A stretch of 64,000 nucleotides of DNA from Yarrowia lipolytica (lineage: Eukaryota; Ascomycota; Dipodascomycetes; Dipodascales): positions 1 through 64,000 of the forward strand of contig NC_090770.1 in the NCBI RefSeq assembly GCF_001761485.1, written 5' to 3'. Position 1 is the first letter of the stretch, and each line of letters starts with the position of its first letter. The notes under the pieces are model-generated. The model saw only the letters and a list, made by a program, of their open reading frames with translations, searched no databases and had not been told where the DNA came from. The position numbers were made by a program, and so were the translations under genes. Shown piece by piece: positions 55,885 to 64,000 of this stretch.

Positions 55885-56409
55885 ATGTTCCGAATCGCCC
55901 GAACACGTCTTATGCCCGGTCTCCTGGGTCTCACAACCGCCACGGTGGGTCTCAGTATGGCCTCGTCTCTGCACATGCCACGCATCTACGCCGACGGTCT
56001 TCAACAGCATCCAGTGTCTCAGCAGCAGGTGATCAACAACGTGAACCGTGACGTGGAGCGGGTTTCGCAGCAGGTGGAGCAGGTGGGCAAGAAAGTCGAC
56101 TACCAGCAGCTCACCATCGGCTCGTTTGTGGGGCTCATCAGTGGAGTTGTGATTGGCAAGTTTTCCAAGATTCTCGTGTGGGTTCTGGGAGGCGCGGGTC
56201 TGCTGATCCAGTTTCTCAAGAGCCGGGGAATTGTCGAGAGCAACCCTCTGACCTCAAAGTCGTTCCGAGAGGGCGTCTACCACAAGCTCAAGGGCGTTGC
56301 CATGGTTCTGGGTCTGGACGAGACCGACTACCAAGAGCTCATCAAAGACAAGCCCTCGTTCAATGTCGCCTTCTTCCTCTCTTTCCTTGTTGCCGCCTGG
56401 AATATTTAG
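55885..56409 (+). CDS. FUN14: FUN14-domain mitochondrial membrane protein
   Basis: A 174-residue protein of the FUN14 family (yeast Fun14, animal FUNDC1/2), which sits in mitochondrial membranes. The first ~30 residues are basic and hydrophobic without acidic residues (MFRIARTRLMPG), consistent with mitochondrial targeting. A predicted amphipathic helix with Val/Gln heptads (about 46-70) precedes the FUN14 core: LTIGSFVGLISGVVIGKFSK (76-95), then a second span (about 95-111) and a C-terminal hydrophobic segment ending FLSFLVAAWNI. No LC3-interacting motif of the FUNDC1 type (YEVL) is visible, so a mitophagy-receptor role should not be assumed. The next gene, 421 nt downstream on the same strand, is also mitochondrial. 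Confidence 0.85.
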   Translation: MFRIARTRLMPGLLGLTTATVGLSMASSLHMPRIYADGLQQHPVSQQQVINNVNRDVERVSQQVEQVGKKVDYQQLTIGSFVGLISGVVIGKFSKILVWVLGGAGLLIQFLKSRGIVESNPLTSKSFREGVYHKLKGVAMVLGLDETDYQELIKDKPSFNVAFFLSFLVAAWNI

Positions 56410-56830
56410 ACAATTGTCCATGTAGAGAATACATCTCATGTATTGGTAGGTGGCGATTTTTACTTAGACCGGTGAAATGTAGGTGGATTTTAGTCGCGGA
56501 ATTACTTGACAATAAGGGGTTTCTTAATTAAACATTCAACAATGACAGATGGGTATAACAAGAGCCAACTAAACACTCCACTTTCGGTACCACACTTCAC
56601 TTTCAGTACTGCACCAGAAATGTCCGGGGCGTCTCAGACTTGGACCGCAAGATATAAACCGTCAATCAATCCTCAGGGGAGCATCTTAAAGCCCTTTCAA
56701 CCCCCCCAATAGACCCGAATATCTCTTTACAATGGCCCATCAAATGCACGAGGAACTCAAATTATTCCAAAGTTCACCACTCTTAGATCGTCTGAAGTCA
56801 GCACAGCTGTTACTCCATTGACCTCCAGCA
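56410..56830. other. Intergenic between FUN14 and the NDUFAF8-like gene
   Basis: No gene; the promoter of the next gene is presumably here. Confidence 0.4.
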
Positions 56831-57167
56831 ATGACCAAGGCAGCACGCGTTTCGCCCATCAAGAAGCTTGGCCAGTCCACCGCGGCCTGTTCCACCGTTG
56901 TGAGTATGAGTGGTGACCGGAAGGAGTAGGGATCTAGAGGTGACCGGGAGCGAGAGGCCCTAGGAGCAAGAGGCGACCAATAGAACGGGTCAGACAAGCA
57001 GTGTTCACGTACGTGATCCGAGGTATTCTCCAACCACTCTAACACAGGCGTCGGCATACGGCAAATGCATCTTGGAGAACTATCAGACCGTGTCCAAGGA
57101 CATGTGCCAGCAAGAGTTTGCCAAGTTCAAGGACTGTGTCCAGAAGCAGATGGGCAAGAAGTGGTGA
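56831..57167 (+). CDS. NDUFAF8-like twin-CX9C protein, spliced, 62 aa
   Basis: The gene is join(56831..56899, 57048..57167). Exon 1 encodes MTKAARVSPIKKLGQSTAAC and STV; exon 2 starts ASAYGKC and ends MGKKW. The intron (148 nt) starts GTGAGTAT and ends TCTAACACAG, matching the eEF2 intron style. The joined protein has Cys20-X9-Cys30 and Cys43-X9-Cys53, a twin CX9C fold imported into the mitochondrial intermembrane space by Mia40. AxAYGKC followed by SKDMCxxEFxxFxxC matches human NDUFAF8 (AAAYGRC ... SKDFCAREFEALRSC), an assembly factor that works with NDUFAF5 on complex I. Yarrowia has complex I, so this role is plausible. Each exon is below common ORF cut-offs, so frame-based annotation would miss it. 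It lies downstream of FUN14 on the same strand. Confidence 0.85.
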
Positions 57168-57937
57168 TCTCGACGGAGTAGACCACAGCCCCGTTTCCCC
57201 CATGTATATAGATTAATTTTATTGACCAACATTGAAGTTGACCTGAGGACAGTCCAACTCATGCTCTGTGAATGGCGATGGACCTGCTGAGAAGAAGAGA
57301 GAATGTGATTTGAGAGGCGAAAGTATCTGGCATCTTTGATACTGGAGCGGAGCCGTAGATAGCCCGAGACAACCAGTTGATCGCCGTGACTACAAGTACA
57401 GTTTACTCATTAGTGAGCTCGAAAACATGATCCAATGGTCCGATAAGTACAACGCTCAGTTCTGTTGCTCAGTCGAATAATCACATGTTGGATACATTTC
57501 CCGCTTCTCATTTCGTTTCGTTTTATTTTATACCGCATCCTAATCATATTCCCACTCGCAACCAAGCGTAGGATCAAATCAAATCAGGAAAGAAAGATAT
57601 TTTTAATAAACCAAAAATAAAGCATTAGGAACAGCACAACCTTCAGAATCCTCAAAATCTCAATATTCATTTTTTATTCTAATGATTTCTTTTTTTTTTG
57701 TGTTTAATTATAGGGAAATAAATTTCAGCTACTGGCCTAAAACGATGTTATACCCGTAAATCGGATTCGGATTCGGATTCGACTGTTCAGAAGAACGCAT
57801 GACATTCGTGCTCGCTCGTTCACGTATGCTTTTTTTTACATTTCAGCTATTTTCTTGCATTTTAATAATTCATTACAGATTACGTAATCAGACGTCACAG
57901 TGACAACTCCAGGTTTTCGGTTTTCAAATGTAATCTT
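57168..57937. other. Intergenic, AT-rich
   Basis: No gene. ATTCGGATTCGGATTCGA triplet-like repeat at about 57764-57781. Confidence 0.45.
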
Positions 57938-58019
57938 GGCCCCGATGTTAGTGGTATAATTCTCGCTAGGGTTCCTAGGGCAATTTGCGAGAGGGCCGGT
58001 TCAATTCCCGTTGGGCCCA
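57938..58019 (+). tRNA. tRNA-Pro(AGG)-like locus, probably degenerate
   Basis: GTTAGTGGTATAATTCTCGC matches the D arm and anticodon stem of fungal tRNA-Pro, and GGTTCAATTCCC matches its T loop and B box. The anticodon region reads TAGGG (AGG), followed by extra bases before the closing GCGAG, compatible with a short intron. The acceptor GGCCCCG pairs with TGGGCCC except for one C-C mismatch, and the T stem also has a C-C mismatch. The loop is one base short of the normal TTAGGGT. TTTTT follows at 58023-58027. These faults suggest a pseudogene or errors. Confidence 0.5.
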
Positions 58020-60124
58020 TTATTTTTACAGGTATTTTAGCGGCGCATTGCCAATCAATTTTTGCTTAGTAAGAAACCTAGGATTTTCAGTCGAGTAAAA
58101 CCAAGATTGAAGGGTATATACACAATTAATGGTATTATCAGAGCGATTAGAGAAGACAGGCAACGTCCTTTTTTAGGAGATTTGACTCGTGATGGCGTAT
58201 GTATGTTTCTAGAGACTTTTGAGAGTAGTTCGAATCACAAATCCATGAATATACCCTGTAGAACTACAAAACTTGGCCAGTAATAAATAGTGGAGTAAAT
58301 AAAAGTCCCAAACTGTTCAGATTTATCACCAGATTTCTCCTTCCAGACTTATAGTACCTTCAATGATAAGGTTCGCAATTTGTAAATTAATCTGGTAGAA
58401 CCGTTTTACAAGTATGTCAAAAACCGACCTGATAATCTGATTAAAATGACAGATTCAAGTGGTACCCGACTCATCTAAGCCGGGCGAACATTACAGAGCC
58501 AATATTCCCTACTTTGAAAAGTTTGGGTCTGAACGGCACGTGACTGGAGAGGTTCTGACAGACCCCCAAGTGGACCATGGTGTAACAAATTTCTCACTAG
58601 ACTCGATTTAAATTACCAGTGTTTAGTGAGATGTTCTTAAAGAAAGGAACTTGTAAATATATGCAAAAAAAAATGCAAAAAAATGCAAAAAAACAAAAAA
58701 ACAAAAAAAAAAAAAACACTAGGTATCTTCTACAATCTCCATTCCCATGAAATGCTGAATTTTTAGTGGTCACATTTCGTCTCACCGCTCATTCCTAATA
58801 GTATTGTAACTTGTATCATACTCGTACACTCCGTCAACTGCGTAGCCGCACGTTGTCTCAGCTTCGTGTAGGATCGACACATTCTAAAGTAGAATGTGAA
58901 GATCACGCATAGAATGAATGACGGTTTATGAATGCTAACATAGCGGCTATGGCCACATGGGCATGCGGGGTAGTTGGTGGATGAGCTACGAGACGAGAAA
59001 CTCGGCACAAGTGTTGGCTGCGAGTATTCAACCTGAAATTTCAGTTGGGGCCCTCGCAGTGCCCTCTTGGTATGCTATGATGATTGGGTTGACATCAGTA
59101 CATACTAGTATCAGTGGAAATAATTATCGGAGGTTGTGTGGACGAAACAGGAGCTGAAACGGGGCTGTACTGCATCGACTGAGAGCCGCGGAGTCGTCGT
59201 AAGAGCCTCGATCCAAATCTCCGAGCCTCTTGTTATTGGCCATGTGACTTGTACGCTAGACGAGTGGGCATTGGAGACTCCGCTGTAGAGTATACTATGG
59301 TAGGTGTGTAAACAATGCCAGAGTATGGAAATGTACTGTGCAGTACAAGTACAAATAATACACAGCAAGCAAGACCTTACATAAGCGACACCGCTCAGTG
59401 CGCTCTTCCAGCCCTGTCCCTGTTCCCATTGGCACACTCGGCCAAAAAATATCACAGGTGCATTCTCAGACGCAAGTCCGGAATGTTTCTTTTGCAAATT
59501 GGTCCTTTTCGGCTCCACTACAATTTTTTAGGTTGGGAGGCGGGATGGACGGGGGGGATCAAGAGGCGGATTCTTGGGTCAACCCGATGGATTTTGGCGG
59601 TTGTAAAGACGAATCCGGGACAAGACTGCCACTGGAATCCATATAAACCAACCGTCAAAGCTGTGTCAGACCAACAACCAGCCGAAATCAACTCCCAAAC
59701 TCCCACAGCCCCGACCTAATGGGAACACTCGTCACCAGTGACATACATAAGAATGTAACTTTGAGGGAGGTGCGTGTCGACGTGTAGACCGCGTAGAAAC
59801 GTGTCAATGACCTTCCTAGAGCCGGAAACGGCCCAAAAAAGGAGCAATGTGGCCGAAACACGCCCAATAACGTGACCAGACATACCAACCCTCTCCCTTG
59901 CGGACGACTTCCCCTTCCTGGCGCCGTGTCTCAAACGGGGTTGCTGCGCAACGTGTGTGTAGACCCAAACCTTGTTGTATCTAAACATGCATGCACGGTC
60001 CCATAGCCAAAAGTGCTAATAAGTTGGACCGTTATACAGCTCTCTACAACCAAACATACACACACACACACACCTGCTACAGCATACGCCCAGCTAAACC
60101 GGCTTATATACTGCTCACAAATAA
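58020..60124. other. Intergenic upstream of the haspin gene
   Basis: No supportable gene. A-rich tract at about 58660-58720, and a (CA)9 microsatellite at about 60057-60074. A TATATA at 60105-60110 lies only ~15 nt before the haspin ATG, so either it is not the TATA box or a later Met is used. Confidence 0.45.
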
Positions 60125-62950
60125 ATGTCGCGGGATCGAATGTTTGGCTCTCGTCTGACATACGGCCGGCGCAACAAGTCGTCGTTTCTGCGAGAAAAAC
60201 AGGAGGAGCAAATGCTGTGGGACCAGCAGGAAACGTCAACGTCTTCCAACAACCCCAACCGTCACTCGGGCGTGCTCAAGGAGTCGTCGCACTCCAAGAA
60301 CAACTCCGTCTCGTCGCTGGCTGCGCTCAAACGACGATCTTCCAGCAACACCGCATCCCTCGTCTCCAGGGACAACAACAACAAGGAGAACGAGAACATT
60401 GCTCTGCCTCGAAAACTCGACAATGCTCCCCGCTCCCGGCCGCTGTCGATGGTCTCGACCTCGTCTGTATCATCCACAGGCTCGTCGACTCGAACAGTCT
60501 TGCTCGATAGAGTGTCCAAGGCCTTTTCTTCTCTGTCTTCCGACCATGGATCAAGACGGACTTCGGTGGTCCAACAGCCTCCTCACACCCCCAAGCGGCA
60601 GATGAACCCTGAAAGTCGATGGTCCATGACCACGGGCACGAACACACCCAGCACACACACAGGTAGCACCCCTGCGGGCCGCACGTCATCTCTACGACGC
60701 TCCTTTGTCGAAAACAATCTCAACTCGTTGCTTGCAGATGAAGATCTGGACCTGTCCTTGCATCAATACTCTTTTGACAACAAAGATACAGCTTCTAATT
60801 CAGGAGACGTTTCTATGGAGTCAGCTCACAGTATCACTCTCCAGAATGACGACCACGACCACGACCACGATGTCAGCATGAACAGTCACCCCAGCAACGC
60901 CTCTCTGGTGTCCATCGTCTCCAAAACCGGTCACGGACGAAAAGAGTCCGCTACCTTCTACATGCTCGAACCCCCTCAACAATCAAACTCTTCTCTGCAT
61001 TCATACTCACACCACTCTCAGTATAACAACTCACAACATTCGACACCCTACAGACAGTCCCTCGCTCCAGCTCAGTCGCTGCGACAAAAGATTTCGCTCA
61101 TGTCATTGGAGAAACATGAGCCTCTGCGACGAAAACACATTTCAAAAGAAAGCATTTCCACCCCTCGGGAGCTGTCCAAGGACGAGCAGCGAAAGGGATC
61201 CACTTCATCCCACTCGTCCTTCTTCTCCATCAAGTCTTTCCGATCGCAACACAATCAAAACTATGAAGATAGAACCCCCTCGCGGTCGTCTACTGCCTCT
61301 TCTCTGGCCAGCATGTCATCCAACCATTCTGAAATGTCCATTAAACGGTCCTTCAGTGACGTGAGAAAGTCCATCTTGTCCCTCCGAGGCTCCAGCTCGT
61401 CCAGCAACTCCGACTCCAGAGGAAACAGAAGATCCTTCCTGGGAAAACGGACCAACGAACCGGCTATGGCACACGTCAAAGCCCAGATCTCGCTGCCCAC
61501 ACCAGACAATCTGTCACGTGACAAGCTGCGAAACAAACTGAAGGCGTCGACGTCACTGCTGTCGCTGACCCGGTCGGAAACAGACACATCTCAAGTCGTG
61601 GCCATGCCATTTGAAGACCTGCGGACCACCCAGCTGTCCACTCTGCTCAACTTGTGCGACTGCGGAGAGGTCGTCGATTTCACCTTCTTCCTGGACTCAA
61701 TTCTGTCTGACCACAGGCAGGGAGCTCTGGTGAAGCTCGCCGAGGCGTCTTACTCGGAAGTCTTCGCGCGAGGCTCGTCCGTGTTCAAAATCATCCCCTT
61801 TGGAAACGACGAGCAGGAACAGTCACCTGTCAAGGACATTATCCAGGAACTGACCATCGCAAAGACCGTGCAGTCGTTGGAGGGCTTTGTCAAGGTCCTA
61901 GGGGCCACTGTGTGCCGAGGCAAGTACCCGGACCACCTCATTGGTCTGTGGGACGACTACGCCAACTTCAAGGGCTCAGAGAGCCACCGACCCGACTTTT
62001 ACTCGGACAACCAGCTCTTCTGTATCGTTGAGCTCGCCAACTCGGGTACAGATCTCGAGCATTTTGAACTTGAGAGCTGGATGGAAGCCGAGTACGTTTT
62101 CTGGCGCGTCGTGAGTTCCATTGCCGAGGCTGAGTCCAAATTCCAGTTTGAGCACCGGGACCTGCACTGGGGCAACATTGTCATTCAGCGAACCGCGCGT
62201 CCTGATATCGAAGAGAAGCTCGCCAACATGTCTCTGGATGACCTGGACAATGCTGTGTTTGACGACGAAGACGACTTTGTAGCTCCAAACCTCAAGGTGA
62301 CTCTCATCGACTACACCCTGTCGCGAGCTCGAGTTCCCGCTCGATACGGCATTGACGACGGAGCCGTGACGACAGTCTTCACTGGTCTGGACCATCCCGA
62401 CTTTTTCCGAGGCCGGGGCGACTATCAGTTTGACATCTACCGTTTCATGCGGGTGCTCATCAACTCCGCCACGTCAGAGATGAACTCTGTCGCGAATTGC
62501 GGAGCGTCCATCAATTCGTCCCACAGTTCACTATCGTCGGTGGCGTCCAACAAGCGTGATAGCAATGAGACCGATTGGTCACTGTTTGCGCCCAAGACCA
62601 ACATCATGTGGCTGCATTACCTGGCAACCAAGCTGCTGGAGAACAAGGGCCTGTCGCACGTGACCACCACTCGGTCTGGACGGCTGTCGTTTGGTACCTC
62701 CAACACGTCGCTCCGATCGGCGTACCTCGCTGGAGAAACTATGGAGGCTGGTCATCACATGTCCAACCCCCACGAGGAGGCTCGGGCATGCAAGTCGCTC
62801 AACACCGTGACTCGGTGCATCGATCCTCGACGAAAGAAGCTAGGAGGCAAGCGATCCGGTACCGCCATGGTGTTCCAGGACTTTGACTCCGCGTCTGACG
62901 TGCTCGAATGGGGCTTCAAGAACAATCTTATACCCGAGGGGCTGTTGTAA
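60125..62950 (+). CDS. Haspin-family protein kinase
   Basis: A 941-residue haspin, related to Saccharomyces Alk1 and Alk2. Haspins phosphorylate histone H3 Thr3 at centromeres in many eukaryotes. Residues 1-480 are Ser-rich, probably disordered and likely phospho-regulated, with a DHDHDHD stretch near 240. The kinase domain occupies about 500-941. The nucleotide loop is EASYSEVFARG (~539-549) with Lys554 in VFKIIPF. The catalytic loop is HRDLHWGN (677-684), with Asp679. The DFG motif is replaced by LIDYTLSR (727-734, Asp729), which is the haspin hallmark. A long insert with Ser runs (NSSHSSLSSVAS) lies before the C-terminal helices. The start is the first ATG after the upstream TATATA; Met6 is an alternative. 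Confidence 0.93.
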   Translation: MSRDRMFGSRLTYGRRNKSSFLREKQEEQMLWDQQETSTSSNNPNRHSGVLKESSHSKNNSVSSLAALKRRSSSNTASLVSRDNNNKENENIALPRKLDNAPRSRPLSMVSTSSVSSTGSSTRTVLLDRVSKAFSSLSSDHGSRRTSVVQQPPHTPKRQMNPESRWSMTTGTNTPSTHTGSTPAGRTSSLRRSFVENNLNSLLADEDLDLSLHQYSFDNKDTASNSGDVSMESAHSITLQNDDHDHDHDVSMNSHPSNASLVSIVSKTGHGRKESATFYMLEPPQQSNSSLHSYSHHSQYNNSQHSTPYRQSLAPAQSLRQKISLMSLEKHEPLRRKHISKESISTPRELSKDEQRKGSTSSHSSFFSIKSFRSQHNQNYEDRTPSRSSTASSLASMSSNHSEMSIKRSFSDVRKSILSLRGSSSSSNSDSRGNRRSFLGKRTNEPAMAHVKAQISLPTPDNLSRDKLRNKLKASTSLLSLTRSETDTSQVVAMPFEDLRTTQLSTLLNLCDCGEVVDFTFFLDSILSDHRQGALVKLAEASYSEVFARGSSVFKIIPFGNDEQEQSPVKDIIQELTIAKTVQSLEGFVKVLGATVCRGKYPDHLIGLWDDYANFKGSESHRPDFYSDNQLFCIVELANSGTDLEHFELESWMEAEYVFWRVVSSIAEAESKFQFEHRDLHWGNIVIQRTARPDIEEKLANMSLDDLDNAVFDDEDDFVAPNLKVTLIDYTLSRARVPARYGIDDGAVTTVFTGLDHPDFFRGRGDYQFDIYRFMRVLINSATSEMNSVANCGASINSSHSSLSSVASNKRDSNETDWSLFAPKTNIMWLHYLATKLLENKGLSHVTTTRSGRLSFGTSNTSLRSAYLAGETMEAGHHMSNPHEEARACKSLNTVTRCIDPRRKKLGGKRSGTAMVFQDFDSASDVLEWGFKNNLIPEGLL

Positions 62951-63003
62951 AAACAGAACCCAGTTTGGAGCAGACAAAATCACTATCTATACATTAATAT
63001 TAT

Positions 63004-63213
63004 TCATGCGTTTTTTTGAGTTGGTGCAGCATTGGGAGCGGTCATCTGGGCAAAGATATACTGACCGTAACAGCGACCTGCTACCACGCCTGTGTCATCA
63101 CATCTCCCACGATCCAACGGTAGAAAAAAACAAAGATACTCACATAAGGAAGCCATCGAAGATATATCGACCCCATCAGGCGGAGTTGGCTTACTGTGTG
63201 GAAGTTCCAACAA
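63004..63213 (-). other. Possible small spliced gene, 51 or 32 aa
   Basis: On the minus strand a frame opens at 63213 (or at Met20, 63156) and contains a strong GTGAGTATC donor at 63143-63135. A TGATGACACAG acceptor ends at 63090. Removing the 54-nt intron keeps the frame and yields a product ending CVVAGRCYGQYIFAQMTAPN plus AAPTQKNA, stop at 63004-63006. The branch-like TGAC next to the AG is close to the Yarrowia style. The frame is also open without splicing, and I do not recognise the protein. Confidence 0.3.
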
Positions 63214-63721
63214 CGCCAGAGTGGGAGAGGGTCGTGGCGACTGTGTTGTTTGGGAAGTGGCACAAACAGGGTTGGGAAGAGCGCTGAGAAGGAGACAAGG
63301 AAAAGAATGGTGCTTTCAAGATGAATAATGTGAGCATTGCAGGGCTAAAGTTGACGTGTGAAGAATGGTGCTAGGGAAAGCTACGTTGGATCTCCCTGGT
63401 CTGTGAGAGTGACACAGCTGATGTGTTGACCGTGTTGGTTCCATGGTGCTGTTCTCGAGCGGTGAGGAGTAAGAGGAAGAAAGGAGAGAATTGAGTTGGT
63501 GTCAATGTGGGATGAATTAAGGTGGACGGACTTGGTGGCCCGATTGAGGTGGCCAGAGTTAAGGTGGTTGGATGAGGTGTGCTGCATGACCCTGCATGAT
63601 TCTGCATTATCTGGCAGAGAAATATCAAGGACAAGAAAATTTTGTTCTATTTTAATTTTTATGAGTGAAATGTCATAGGGCAAGTAGAAAATGAGTGCGG
63701 AAATATACTGGAGGATGAAGT

Positions 63722-63774
63722 CGGAAACTGTAGTGGAAGCAGGAAACTGTAGTGGAAGCCGGAAGCTGTAGCGG
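63722..63774. repeat. 18-nt tandem repeat GGAAACTGTAGTGGAAGC
   Basis: Three units in non-coding DNA; the third has three base changes. Confidence 0.7.
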
Positions 63775-64000
63775 TTCTATATTACTATTTCCGTGGTCTG
63801 AAGATTGACTTGGTGGAAGTGGCTGACCAGCGGACTCTACCAGGTTGCTACGTTATAATACTCATTTAGTGTTGGAATTAATACCCGGTAGGAGGTGGAA
63901 GATTCCTCACTCAGTTATGAGAGGGACCTGCTGGTCGTATACGGGATGTCTGTCTTGTAGATATTAGTTTTCTGATACGGTACATACATACTCTGGTGTG

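Larger units (their letters stand above)
62951..64000. other. Right end; possible small spliced gene and a repeat
   Basis: Apart from the candidate at 63004-63213 no gene was found. An 18-nt unit (GGAAACTGTAGTGGAAGC) occurs three times at 63722-63774. Confidence 0.45.

Noticed and set aside
57168-60124. Possible LTR element next to the tRNA-Pro-like locus
   Set aside because: No terminal repeat pair, polymerase or integrase signature was found; only AT-rich spacer.

Overview
The window reads as nuclear DNA of a budding yeast, and very probably Yarrowia lipolytica or a close relative. Three things point there. Introns follow the Yarrowia pattern: a GTGAGT donor, and a CTAAC branch site lying only a few bases before the 3' AG (seen in the eEF2 gene and in a small mitochondrial gene at 56.8-57.2 kb). 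Highly expressed genes use CGA almost exclusively for arginine. A putative complex I assembly factor is present, and Yarrowia keeps complex I while Saccharomyces has lost it. Genes are single-copy and monocistronic on both strands, separated by long AT-rich spacers full of short tandem repeats.

Layout, left to right. 1-3.3 kb holds no supportable gene. At 3.3-3.9 kb is a small serine/threonine-rich hypothetical ORF. Then come an OPT oligopeptide transporter (5.9-8.5 kb), the ribosome-associated Hsp70 SSB (10.3-12.1 kb), a Psg1-like secretory-pathway membrane protein (14.8-15.9 kb) and a large repeat-bearing GPI-type wall protein whose frame is broken inside its repeats (19.1-21.7 kb). These are followed by an unrecognised multipass membrane protein (23.4-24.2 kb), an F-box protein (25.3-26.5 kb), an intron-bearing tRNA-Arg(TCG)-like locus (27.1 kb), cytosolic isoleucyl-tRNA synthetase ILS1 (27.7-30.9 kb) and the DRG-family GTPase RBG1 (32.6-33.7 kb). 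Next are a STYX-like phosphatase-fold protein (36.9-37.6 kb), elongation factor eEF2 with a 4-nt first exon (40.7-43.6 kb), a Mum2/WTAP-like protein (44.0-44.8 kb), an Ala/Ser-rich secreted GPI-type protein with frame breaks (46.0-47.0 kb), a vWA protein with a long QYG-rich low-complexity region (49.0-50.5 kb), an MFS monocarboxylate-type transporter (52.3-53.9 kb), a FUN14-family protein (55.9-56.4 kb), the small spliced NDUFAF8-like twin-CX9C gene (56.8-57.2 kb), a tRNA-Pro-like locus (57.9-58.0 kb) and a haspin kinase (60.1-62.9 kb).

Functionally the window is mixed. Four genes serve translation (SSB, ILS1, RBG1, eEF2). FUN14 and the NDUFAF8-like gene form an adjacent mitochondrial pair. 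Three encode secretory-pathway or wall proteins, and two are transporters. Several unrelated genes share a TCACGTGA palindrome 100-200 nt upstream of their start. I found no transposon ORF, CRISPR array, rRNA gene or prokaryotic-style system. The most useful observations are genes that simple ORF calling misses or misplaces, the WTAP-like protein, and frame damage confined to repetitive coding DNA.
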